A stretch of 13,463 nucleotides of DNA. Origin: Kytococcus schroeteri (GTDB lineage: Bacteria; Actinomycetota; Actinomycetes; Actinomycetales; Dermatophilaceae). This document shows, piece after piece, positions 1 through 6,451 of the stretch. The notes under the pieces were generated by a model. The model had not been told where the DNA came from. It saw nothing but the letters and a program-made list of their open reading frames with translations, and made no database searches. The stretch is taken from contig NZ_PKIZ01000025.1 in NCBI RefSeq assembly GCF_002847825.1, forward strand, positions 8,183-21,645, written 5' to 3'. Made by a program: the position numbers and the translations under genes. Position 1 is the stretch's first letter. Every line of letters starts with the position of its first letter.

Positions 1-486
1 GGTGGCGTGGGCGTTCTCACCGTCGGCCACGATGTGGGCGCCCGACCAGGTGCCGTAGATGCCCAGGCCGGCGCGCTGGCGGTGGGCCACGGTGGCGGTG
101 GCGACGCCGTCGGTGCCCACCTTGGCGTCGGTGGCGCCGGAGAACTTCACGCGCAGGGAGCCGGAGGAGGGGGTGGCGGTGGTGGACACGTAGGACTGCG
201 TACCGGAGGTGCGGCCCGCCACCGAGGGGGCGTCCACCACGCGGAAGCGCAGGGTCACCTGGTAGCCCTCGGGCAGGGCGTAGCGGGACTCGTTGGCCAC
301 CGTGAACTGGCCGGTGCTCATGGCGCCGGGCACGGGGGTGGTGACGGTGACGTTGGAGGCCTTGAGGTCGATGACCTCGTTGCGGGTCTCGTACACGTGC
401 TCCGGCTCGGCGTGGGCGGCGGTGGCGGCCCCGGTGGCGGCGGCCACGATCGCGCCGAGGGCGGAACGGCGGGTCAGTGTGTTCAT
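1..486 (-). CDS. Tat-type exported beta-rich protein, C-terminus beyond window
   Basis: The open frame starts at ATG 486-484 and runs off the left edge, so 162 residues are visible without a stop. AGGAG (499-495) lies 8 nt upstream of the ATG. The N-terminus has a twin-arginine motif (TRRSALG, residues 5-11), an Ala-rich hydrophobic stretch and an AHA/E cleavage site after residue 26, so Tat export is likely. The mature part is rich in Thr, Val and Ser with alternating polar and apolar residues, suggesting an Ig-like or beta-sandwich fold. I recognise no named family. It begins 33 bp after the stop of the upstream secreted-protein gene (520-1176) on the same strand, so the two are probably co-transcribed and may work together outside the cell. 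The link in function is inference only. Confidence 0.75.
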   Translation of the reverse strand, partial: MNTLTRRSALGAIVAAATGAATAAHAEPEHVYETRNEVIDLKASNVTVTTPVPGAMSTGQFTVANESRYALPEGYQVTLRFRVVDAPSVAGRTSGTQSYVSTTATPSSGSLRVKFSGATDAKVGTDGVATATVAHRQRAGLGIYGTWSGAHIVADGENAHAT

Positions 487-519
487 GCGCAGATCTCCTG
501 GGTGTGTGGTCGGTGGGGC

Positions 520-1176
520 TCAGTAGCGGCTCTCGGGCAGCTCGCCGTCGGCGTACTGCTCCACGCGGACGTCCTTGGCGGTGGGGGCGGTGCCCGAGAC
601 CGGGGTGGGCTGGCTCCAGGTGCCGTCGAGCTTGCAGTACTGCTGGGTGCCCTTGAAGCTCACCGTGTTGAAGCCGTAGGTGGCGCGGGCGGCGTAGCCC
701 GGCTTCACGTCGACCGGGCCGATGGTCTGGCCGGTGGTCCAGCTCATCGTGTAGCTGAAGCCGGGCTGGATGGCCTGGGTCCAGGTGGCGGCGATCTCGC
801 CGCTGCCGTTGTCGCCGCTGCCGGTGCCACCGACGGTGAACGAGCGCGAGAAGTCACCGTCGAGCTTGAGGGTGAACGACTGGGTGGCGCTCAGCTCCTG
901 GGTGAGCGGGATGGGCTTGTCGCTCAGGTTGGTGGTCTGGATGGCGCCCACCGGGGTGAAGCTGGTGCGCACCTCGGTGATGTGGGTGCGGTACTGCTCC
1001 CAGGCGTTGCAGACGGGCTTGTCGTTGAGCAGGTTGGAGCGGACCGGCCCGGCGTTCTTGATGTGCCAGACGTCGGCCTCCTTCCAGGACGAGTCGGCCT
1101 GGGCGGCGGTGGTGGCGGTGCCCGCCAGGCCGGTGGCCAGGGCGGCGGCTGCAGCGGCGATGCGCAGGGTCCTCAT
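520..1176 (-). CDS. Secreted protein, possible aerolysin-like beta-pore-forming fold
   Basis: Encodes 218 residues. The ATG at 1176-1174 is preferred over the longer open frame (to 1296) because AGGAG (1187-1183) lies 6 nt upstream and a signal peptide follows at once: Arg at 2 and 5, a long Ala-rich core and an AQA/D cleavage site after residue 27. Cys56 and Cys161 are the only cysteines and could form a disulfide. Residues about 78-150 resemble the insertion domain of aerolysin/ETX-MTX2 toxins: an Asn-Pro/Gln-rich strand, two amphipathic Ser/Thr strands separated by a Gly/Ser/Asn-rich turn (116-125), then a Trp-Thr-rich strand and a Val-x-Pro-Gly segment (155-160). Secreted actinobacterial proteins with a similar SWTxGQxIGP-like core are familiar to me, but the fold assignment is inference. 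Probably first gene of an operon with the Tat-exported protein gene downstream. Confidence 0.8.
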   Translation of the reverse strand: MRTLRIAAAAAALATGLAGTATTAAQADSSWKEADVWHIKNAGPVRSNLLNDKPVCNAWEQYRTHITEVRTSFTPVGAIQTTNLSDKPIPLTQELSATQSFTLKLDGDFSRSFTVGGTGSGDNGSGEIAATWTQAIQPGFSYTMSWTTGQTIGPVDVKPGYAARATYGFNTVSFKGTQQYCKLDGTWSQPTPVSGTAPTAKDVRVEQYADGELPESRY

Positions 1177-1246
1177 GGTTCTCTCCTGTGGGTTCGCGAG
1201 GTGTGGACGGGGGTCGGGCGCTGGTGCGATCTGCCCGGAGCCGCAC

Positions 1247-1252
1247 ACGCTA
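1247..1252 (-). promoter_or_regulatory. Candidate -10 box (TAGCGT) for the secreted-protein operon
   Basis: Read on the minus strand, TAGCGT fits the actinobacterial TANNNT -10 pattern and lies about 70 bp upstream of ATG 1176. The same nine bases, CCTAGCGTG, occur before the lipoprotein gene at 3768-4421. No clear TTGACA-like -35 is visible. Confidence 0.4.
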
Positions 1253-1300
1253 GGAGCGTCACAGGTGCGGAAATGACCATCCGCAGGAGATTTCACTAAT

Positions 1301-1319
1301 CATTTACCGAACATTTACC
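1301..1319. repeat. Direct repeat catttacc x2, 11-bp phase
   Basis: Catttacc occurs at 1301-1308 and 1312-1319, one helical turn apart. It lies in the AT-rich part (about 1270-1375) of the otherwise GC-rich 316-bp gap between divergent genes (1177-1492). The placement is upstream of both promoters and suits a response-regulator site. The regulator is unknown. I see no gene in this gap. Confidence 0.35.
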
Positions 1320-1441
1320 CTCACACCTGAGGAATAGCCCCACAAATCATTCCGCCGTGAAATGAATACGTGGCCTGGCTCACTTCTCCGGCTCCCGCGC
1401 CGAGCCCCGGCCGCCACACCCGGGCACGGCTCGCCCGCCCG

Positions 1442-1447
1442 TAGACT
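1442..1447 (+). promoter_or_regulatory. Candidate -10 box (TAGACT) for helD
   Basis: TAGACT fits TANNNT and would start transcription near 1454, leaving a leader of roughly 40 nt that ends in the AGGAG at 1481-1485. An identical TAGACT lies before purA. No convincing -35 box is seen. Confidence 0.45.
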
Positions 1448-1492
1448 TGAGGGCCGTTTGCCCGAGGGCCACCACCGAGCAGGAGACCGCAG

Positions 1493-3760
1493 TTGAGCAC
1501 CCCCCGTGAGCAGGACCCCGTCGCCGAGCGCGAGATCGCCCTCGAGCAGGCGCACGTCGACCGGGTGCACGCCGAGCTGGCCAAGGCCGCCGAGCGCGCC
1601 GGCCTGGTGGAGGCCGAGGGCCTGGCCCGCGGGCGCACCATGCGCACCGGCGACGTCCGCGACGAGGAGATGTCCGGCCTGTTCGAGCGCGACGCCCTGG
1701 TGTTCAGCAGCCACAAGCGCCGCACGTCCCTGGAGATGGAGCACGAGGGCCTGGTCTTCGGCCGCCTCGACCTCGACCACTCGATGCCGGACGCCGGCCC
1801 CGCCGAGGGCGACGCCCCCACCGTCGAGGAGGTCCGCTACATCGGCCGCCTGGGTGTGCGCGACGACGACTACGAGCCCCTGGTGGTGGACTGGCGTGCC
1901 CCGGCCGCCAGCGCCTTCTACCGGGCCACGCCCGTGCAGCCCCACAAGGTGGTGCGCCGCCGCGTGCTGCGCTGCCGCGCCGAGCAGGTCATCGGCATCG
2001 AGGACGACCTCATGGTGGCCGAGCCGCCGGCCGACCTGCCCGTGGTGGGCGACGGCGCGCTCATGGCCGCCCTCACCCGCTCCCGCGGCGGGCGCATGCG
2101 CGACATCGTGGCCACCATCCAGCAGCACCAGGACGAGGCGATCCGCGCCGAGGCCCGCGGCGTCACCACCATCACCGGCGGCCCGGGCACCGGCAAGACC
2201 GTGGTGGCCCTCCACCGCGCCGCCTACCTGCTCTACACCGACCGGCGCCGCTACGAGCACGGCGGCGTGCTCGTCATCGGTCCCAGCGCGGCCTACACCG
2301 CCTACATCGAGCGCGTGCTGCCCACCCTGGGCGAGGACTCCGTGGCCCTGCGCGCCGCCGGCGACGTGGTGGACGGCCTCACCGGCGTGCGCCTGGACAC
2401 CCCCGAGGCCGCCGCCGTGAAGGGCGCCCTGCGCATCCGCCGGGTGCTGGCACGAGCCGCCAAGGCCCCCGCCCCGGACGCGCCCACCGAGCTGCGCACC
2501 TTCGTCAGCGGCCACGCCCTGCGCATCGACGAGAAGGCGCTGCGCCGCATCCGCAATACCGTGCTGCGGGGAGCCAAACGCAACGACGCCGCCGCGGCGG
2601 CACGCGAACTGCTCTCCCGGGAGGCGTGGACGCAGGCCCGCTCGCAGATGTCCGGTGAGGTGCTGCGCGAGGACCGGGAGCGCTTCTTCGACCGCTTCGA
2701 GGACTCCCGCGAGGTGGACGCCTTCATGGAGTCCTGGTGGCGCCCCGTGGACCCCCGCGAGGTGGTGCTCTGGCTCGCCGACGCCGAGCGCCTGGCCGAC
2801 TGGGCCCGCGACCTGCTGGACGCCGACGAGCAGGCCGCGCTGGCGGCATCGATGCAGGTGGCCCTGGACACCGGCACCTGGTCGGTCGCCGACGCGGCCC
2901 TGGTGGACGAGGTGGCCGCGCGCATCGGTGAGCCCCGGGTGGAGGTGGACACCGAGCGCGGCTTCTACGAGGTGGAGGAGCTGGAGGACGCCAGCCAGTA
3001 CGGCGTGGCCGCGCTCAAGGGCGGCGAGGGGCGCTCCGAGGCCGAGTACCACCAGGTGACGCCGACCACCGCGTGGGAGCGGCTGCTGTACGGCACCGTG
3101 GAGCCGCCCGAGGCGTACGCGCACCTGCTGGTGGACGAGGCGCAGGACCTCTCCCCCATGCAGTGGCGCATGCTGGGCCGCCGCGGCCGCACCGCCTCGT
3201 GGACCGTGGTCGGCGACGCCGCGCAGGCCTCCTGGCCCGATGCCGCCGAGGCCGCCGAGGCGCGCGAGGAGGCCTTCGGGGCCAAGCCGCGCCGCTCGTT
3301 CCACATGGACACCAACTACCGCAACGCCTCGGAGATCTTCGCCTACGCCGCGGACTACATCCGCCGCCACGAGGCCGATGCGGACATCCCGAACGCGGTG
3401 CGGGAGACCGGCATCGATCCCACGGAGCACGCCGTGGGCACCTCCGGTCAGGACTCCGGCACCTGGGCCACCGCCGCCGAGGAGGCCGCCCGCGAGCTCA
3501 CCGGCGCGGTCGACGGCGCGATCGCCGTCATCACGCCGCAGGTGCACCGGGTGGACGTCGAGGCCGCGTGCGAGCCGCTGCGCGCCGAGCACCCGCAGGT
3601 GGTGGTCATCGACCCGATGAGCACCAAGGGCCTGGAGTACGACGCCACCGTGGTGGTGGACCCCGAGGAGATCGTGGCCGAGTCCCCCGGCGGCGCGCGC
3701 GTGCTCTACGTGGTGTTCACCCGCGCCGCGCACCGGATGGTGGTGCTCACGGAGGGCTGA
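1493..3760 (+). CDS. helD: HelD-type RNA polymerase-associated helicase-like ATPase
   Basis: Encodes 755 residues starting at TTG 1493, 7 nt after AGGAG (1481-1485). HelD/HelR proteins are UvrD-like ATPases that bind RNA polymerase, open its DNA channel and recycle stalled enzyme; HelR relatives protect against rifampicin. Visible features: charged, coiled-coil-like N-terminus (about 5-70); the family segment with VVDWRAP (131-137); Q-motif glutamines near 210-213; Walker A GGPGTGKT (229-236); a long HelD-specific insertion (about 300-540); Walker B VDEAQD (547-552); GDAAQ (574-578); NYR (608-610); STKGLEYD (710-717); and VFTRAAHR (741-748). Length is normal for the actinobacterial class. No RIF-associated inverted repeat is seen upstream, so a role in rifamycin tolerance is unsupported here. 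The last 64 codons recur as a fragment at 4782-4978. The stop lies 7 bp from that of the convergent lipoprotein gene. Confidence 0.92.
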   Translation: MSTPREQDPVAEREIALEQAHVDRVHAELAKAAERAGLVEAEGLARGRTMRTGDVRDEEMSGLFERDALVFSSHKRRTSLEMEHEGLVFGRLDLDHSMPDAGPAEGDAPTVEEVRYIGRLGVRDDDYEPLVVDWRAPAASAFYRATPVQPHKVVRRRVLRCRAEQVIGIEDDLMVAEPPADLPVVGDGALMAALTRSRGGRMRDIVATIQQHQDEAIRAEARGVTTITGGPGTGKTVVALHRAAYLLYTDRRRYEHGGVLVIGPSAAYTAYIERVLPTLGEDSVALRAAGDVVDGLTGVRLDTPEAAAVKGALRIRRVLARAAKAPAPDAPTELRTFVSGHALRIDEKALRRIRNTVLRGAKRNDAAAAARELLSREAWTQARSQMSGEVLREDRERFFDRFEDSREVDAFMESWWRPVDPREVVLWLADAERLADWARDLLDADEQAALAASMQVALDTGTWSVADAALVDEVAARIGEPRVEVDTERGFYEVEELEDASQYGVAALKGGEGRSEAEYHQVTPTTAWERLLYGTVEPPEAYAHLLVDEAQDLSPMQWRMLGRRGRTASWTVVGDAAQASWPDAAEAAEAREEAFGAKPRRSFHMDTNYRNASEIFAYAADYIRRHEADADIPNAVRETGIDPTEHAVGTSGQDSGTWATAAEEAARELTGAVDGAIAVITPQVHRVDVEAACEPLRAEHPQVVVIDPMSTKGLEYDATVVVDPEEIVAESPGGARVLYVVFTRAAHRMVVLTEG
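3564..3760 (+). repeat. helD 3'-end repeat, copy 1 (inside intact helD)
   Basis: Bases 3564-3749 are identical, 186 of 186 by eye, to 4782-4967 in the same orientation, offset 1218. The last few codons before the shared TGA differ: Leu-Thr-Glu-Gly here, Leu-Arg-Glu-Lys in copy 2. Similarity ends 2 bp past the stop. Confidence 0.95.
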
Positions 3761-3767
3761 GGCGGCG

Positions 3768-4421
3768 TCAGGGCGTCTGGGTCCCCACGGACACGTGCGT
3801 GCCGGGAACGGGAGCCACCGAGGCATCCTGGCCCGCCCTCGTGTCGCGGCTGAAGTACCCCCCGCTCTTCCCCTGGACTCGGATCAGCACCCCCCGGTCG
3901 CCGACCGCGCTGCTGCTGACCACGGCCTGGGCCACCCGCTGCATCTGCTCATCGGGCACCACCACCGTGACGGTCGAGCCGACGACCATGGCCGGGTGTT
4001 CTCGGCTCGGTTCCCCCGCTTCCGCCTCGGGGGCAGCCTGCTCCAGCGCCGTGGCCAGCGCCAGAACGGCCCGGTCGTCCTCCGGGTCGCCGCTGAGCAG
4101 GAAGGTCACCCCCTCGCGCTCTCCCACCACGTACTTGGGGTCCCGGTCACCCGGGTCCGCCTCGTGCAGCCCCATCGCCACGGCCAGCACGGCCTCATCC
4201 GACGTGCCGTCGGGGAAGTGGAGGGTCGTGGTCACCTCCGGCTCAGCCGAGAAGGCGAGGCCGTCGACCTCATCGCGCGTCGCCGAGTCGACGGACTCCA
4301 CGTTCGGCTGCTCTGCAGCCCATTCCTCGAAGGCCTTGACCTGGCCCTCGTTCACACCCGACCCGCAGCCTGAGAGCAGGCCGGCCCCCGCCGTGGCCAG
4401 AAGAACAACGAGACGCCTCAT
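3768..4421 (-). CDS. Putative lipoprotein (cassette A)
   Basis: Encodes 217 residues. A short Arg-Arg N-terminus and hydrophobic core lead to lipobox LSGC with Cys19, so the product is probably anchored to the outer face of the membrane. The mature protein is acidic and seems to hold two alpha/beta segments (about 60-125 and 148-185), each with a Val/Thr-rich strand followed by an Ala-rich helix. I do not recognise the family. There is no good ribosome site before ATG 4421, but TAGCGT lies exactly 6 nt upstream, which fits leaderless transcription. The gene is convergent with helD and sits alone between the helD 3' end and a truncated purA copy, so it is the sole cargo of cassette A. It shows no resemblance to the lipoprotein of cassette B. 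Confidence 0.8.
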   Translation of the reverse strand: MRRLVVLLATAGAGLLSGCGSGVNEGQVKAFEEWAAEQPNVESVDSATRDEVDGLAFSAEPEVTTTLHFPDGTSDEAVLAVAMGLHEADPGDRDPKYVVGEREGVTFLLSGDPEDDRAVLALATALEQAAPEAEAGEPSREHPAMVVGSTVTVVVPDEQMQRVAQAVVSSSAVGDRGVLIRVQGKSGGYFSRDTRAGQDASVAPVPGTHVSVGTQTP

Positions 4422-4427
4422 GCCGCC

Positions 4428-4433
4428 ACGCTA
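4428..4433 (-). promoter_or_regulatory. Candidate -10 box (TAGCGT), leaderless lipoprotein transcript
   Basis: On the minus strand TAGCGT is followed by six bases and then ATG 4421, placing the expected transcription start at or next to the start codon. It shares CCTAGCGTG with the promoter at 1247-1252. Confidence 0.45.
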
Positions 4434-4477
4434 GGTCGGCACGAGGCGTCCTCACATCATCCCGCGGTCAGACGGAC

Positions 4478-4780
4478 TCAGCGCCCCGGGGCCAGCTCGT
4501 GGCGCACGATGGACTGCTCGCGGCCCGGGCCCACACCGATCACGCTGATGCGGGTGCCCACGAGCTCCTCCAGACGCAGCACGTAGTCCTGGGCGGTCTG
4601 CGGCAGCTCGGAGAACTCACGGCACTCCGAGATGTCCTCGGTCCAGCCCGGGTGGTCCTCGTAGACCGGCTGGGCGTGGTGGAAGTCGCTCTGAGACATC
4701 GGCATCTCGTCGAAGTACACCCACTCGCCCTCGGTGCGACCGTCCCCCAAACCGGACGCCTCGGCCACCGGCACCCGGTA
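4478..4780 (-). pseudogene. Truncated purA 3' fragment (purA')
   Basis: This is a copy of the last 100 or so codons and the stop of purA, matching 8079-8381 at offset 3601. Similarity begins near 4473. Within 4477-4780 I count four mismatches: 4484, 4520, 4739 and 4765. Three are silent in the purA frame; the fourth gives Ala for Thr in the VxEASG segment. The fragment lacks the nucleotide-binding and catalytic N-terminal part of adenylosuccinate synthetase and cannot be active. At 4780 it abuts, head to head, a fragment of helD. The longer open frame that continues to 4951 only reads the antisense of helD' and is not a gene. Confidence 0.93.
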
Positions 4781-4781
4781 C

Positions 4782-4978
4782 CCGCGTGCGAGCCGCTGCG
4801 CGCCGAGCACCCGCAGGTGGTGGTCATCGACCCGATGAGCACCAAGGGCCTGGAGTACGACGCCACCGTGGTGGTGGACCCCGAGGAGATCGTGGCCGAG
4901 TCCCCCGGCGGCGCGCGCGTGCTCTACGTGGTGTTCACCCGCGCCGCGCACCGGATGGTGGTGCTCAGGGAGAAGTGA
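4782..4978 (+). pseudogene. Truncated helD 3' fragment (helD')
   Basis: This copy of the helD C-terminus holds residues from about 692 to the stop, including STKGLEYD and VFTRAAHR but no Walker A or B. It is identical to 3564-3749 through 4967, then ends with codons for Arg-Glu-Lys before TGA 4976-4978. It has no start of its own and cannot make an ATPase. Base 4781 (c) matches neither parent and marks the junction with purA'. It is followed at once by the fic promoter region. Confidence 0.93.
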
Positions 4979-4988
4979 GGCCGGGTTC

Positions 4989-5030
4989 CCACCATGGCCT
5001 CACTTGGACTGCTAAGTGAGGCTATGGTGG
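4989..5030. promoter_or_regulatory. 17-bp inverted repeat overlapping the fic promoter
   Basis: Arms 4989-5005 and 5014-5030 are complementary at 16 of 17 positions, with an 8-nt spacer. The right arm contains TATGGT (5023-5028), a TANNNT -10 box lying 6 nt before ATG 5035. A protein bound here would cover the promoter, so this is a likely operator. The Fic protein has a C-terminal helix-turn-helix-like segment and might bind its own site (inference). The repeat could also form a hairpin after helD', but no U-tract follows. Confidence 0.55.
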
Positions 5031-5034
5031 ACCC

Positions 5035-6261
5035 ATGGCCTCAGATCACGGACCCCTTGCACCCGGCCAGTGGCCGGCCGTGACGCACGAGGAGCACCCG
5101 TGGGACCTCCACCCGGTGACCGGGCTCAGTCGGCAGGACACGTGGCGTGTGGGGCGGCCCTACCGAGCTGCGGTCCCGCCTCGAATCGCAACTCTGGACC
5201 TCCGTGTCTCCCCGGCCGCGGCCGCCCTTGCCGAGGAGGCCGCCGCAGCCGTGAGCGCCTTCGACGCCGAACACGGGGGTGCCGTCGCCCCCTACGCGGC
5301 CATCCTGCTGCGTTCCGAATCGGCATCGAGTTCCGAGATCGAGCACCTCTCCGCCTCCGCCCGAAAGGTGGCAGAGGCCCAGGTCAACGGCTCCGGGACG
5401 GAGCATGCCGTGATGATCGTCGGCAACGTGGCGGCGATGGAGGCAGCGCTACGCCTCTCCGACCGCCTGGACCCGGAGGCCGTGCTGGCCATGCACCGCG
5501 AGCTCATGCGCACGAGCGATCCCGACATCGCAGGGCGGTACCGGGACGACCAGGTGTGGATCGGGGGGTCGGCCCGCCTCGGCGCCGGGTCACCCCACGA
5601 CGCGGACTTCGTGCCCCCGGTGGCTGACCGTGTGCCCGGGTTGGTCACGGACGTGATGGCGTTCGCCGCCCGCGTCGACCTTCCCGCAGTCGCCCAGGCA
5701 GCAGTGGCACACGCCCAGTTCGAGACGATCCACCCGTTCTCCGACGGCAACGGCCGCACGGGGCGCGCTCTGCTGCAGGCGATGCTACGTGCCCACCGAT
5801 TGACACGTTCGGCGTCGGTACCGCTGAGCTCCGGGCTGCTCAGCGACCCGAATCGCTACTTCGACGCCCTCACCGCCTACCGCGAGGGAGAAGTCGACCC
5901 CATCGTCGAGTGCGTCGCCCGCGCGAGCCTGGTGGGAGTCCAGAACGGTCGCGCGCTGGTCGCCGACCTGCAGGCGGTCCGTGCTCTGTGGGCTGAGCTC
6001 CTGACGGGGCTGCGTGCCGACGCGGGCGCCCGACGGCTGGCGGACAAGTTGTTCCAGCAGCCCGTCGTCAGTGCCCCCATGGCCCGCGAGCTCCTGCAGA
6101 TCAGCGCGAACGAGCACCGGCACCTGGACGCCCTGGTCGAGCGCGGCATCCTCAAGACGTCACAGGACCACAAGACGCGCAACCGCACCTGGCGCGCCGA
6201 CCACGTCCTGAAGGCGCTCGACGACTACGCGGCGCGCGCAGGGAGGCGTCGGCGGGGATAG
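5035..6261 (+). CDS. Fic-family protein adenylyltransferase (class II-like)
   Basis: Encodes 408 residues. Fic enzymes transfer AMP from ATP to hydroxyl groups of target proteins. The active motif HPFSDGNGRTGR (233-244) is complete, with catalytic His233. The flap strand QVWIGGS (173-179) is present. An N-terminal segment with S-x-x-x-E (Ser99 to Glu103, followed by His104 instead of the usual Gly/Asn) matches the self-inhibitory helix of class II Fic proteins, which explains why no separate antitoxin gene is adjacent. Residues about 340-395 look like a winged helix-turn-helix. There is no ribosome site before ATG 5035, and a -10 box 6 nt upstream suggests leaderless transcription. It is the first gene of cassette B, directly after the truncated helD copy. 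The target is unknown; toxin, stress-control or defence roles are all possible. Confidence 0.9.
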   Translation: MASDHGPLAPGQWPAVTHEEHPWDLHPVTGLSRQDTWRVGRPYRAAVPPRIATLDLRVSPAAAALAEEAAAAVSAFDAEHGGAVAPYAAILLRSESASSSEIEHLSASARKVAEAQVNGSGTEHAVMIVGNVAAMEAALRLSDRLDPEAVLAMHRELMRTSDPDIAGRYRDDQVWIGGSARLGAGSPHDADFVPPVADRVPGLVTDVMAFAARVDLPAVAQAAVAHAQFETIHPFSDGNGRTGRALLQAMLRAHRLTRSASVPLSSGLLSDPNRYFDALTAYREGEVDPIVECVARASLVGVQNGRALVADLQAVRALWAELLTGLRADAGARRLADKLFQQPVVSAPMARELLQISANEHRHLDALVERGILKTSQDHKTRNRTWRADHVLKALDDYAARAGRRRRG

Positions 6262-6297
6262 AAGACCCGCCTGAGGGGTTGCTCCCACCCCACCAGA

Positions 6298-6334
6298 CGA
6301 CGGCCGGTGGACCTCACCACCGTGCGGGCCGTCG
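6298..6334 (+). terminator. GC-rich stem-loop after fic
   Basis: Perfect 8-bp arms (6298-6305 and 6327-6334) enclose a second 5-bp stem (6306-6310 with 6317-6321). It lies 36 bp after the fic stop. There is no U-tract, which is common in high-GC actinobacteria. The assignment as terminator is moderate. Confidence 0.4.
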
Positions 6335-6373
6335 GTCGTACGCCGCACGCTGCCTGCGTTTTTCCGGAAACGC

Positions 6374-6403
6374 TTGCCGCTAGGGGGGGGGATCCCCTAG
6401 ATT
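6374..6403 (+). promoter_or_regulatory. Protease promoter with G9 tract and palindrome in the spacer
   Basis: TTGCCG (6374-6379) and TAGATT (6398-6403) make a plausible -35/-10 pair with an 18-bp spacer. The spacer holds arms ctagggg (6380-6386) and cccctag (6394-6400) around a run of nine G (6383-6391), ending in the perfect palindrome ggggatcccc (6388-6397). Just upstream lies another palindrome, tttccggaaa (6361-6370). Expected transcription start is near 6410. A site in the spacer could be an operator, and the G-run could vary in length. Confidence 0.45.
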
Positions 6404-6451
6404 TCCCTCAATCCTTCACTCGAAGGGGGTTCACGGGAGAAGGACAACACC

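Noticed and set aside
1177..1296. 40-residue N-terminal extension of the secreted protein
   Set aside because: The internal ATG 1176 has a good ribosome site and begins a textbook signal peptide; the extension has neither.
1400..1492. RIF-associated inverted repeat controlling helD
   Set aside because: Looked for the known symmetrical element before HelR-type genes; only a 4-bp gggc/gccc match near 1452-1463 is present.
1304..3826. 840-codon open frame antisense to helD
   Set aside because: It is His/Gly/Ala-rich with no recognisable motif, and is the usual by-product of high third-position GC opposite helD, whose motifs are all intact.
4478..4978. Two overlapping chimeric open frames (minus 4478-4951, plus 4499-4978) that could look like novel fusion genes
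   Set aside because: Each joins the sense end of one duplicated fragment to the antisense of the other, without start signals; truncated purA' and helD' explain all of it.
3750..5034. Insertion sequence or integrated phage as cause of the duplication
   Set aside because: I see no transposase, integrase, terminal inverted repeats or tRNA target; the repeats are just the ends of helD and purA.
5016..5627. 203-codon open frame overlapping the start of fic
   Set aside because: It is Arg/Gly-rich without motifs and lies in another frame of a gene with a full Fic signature.
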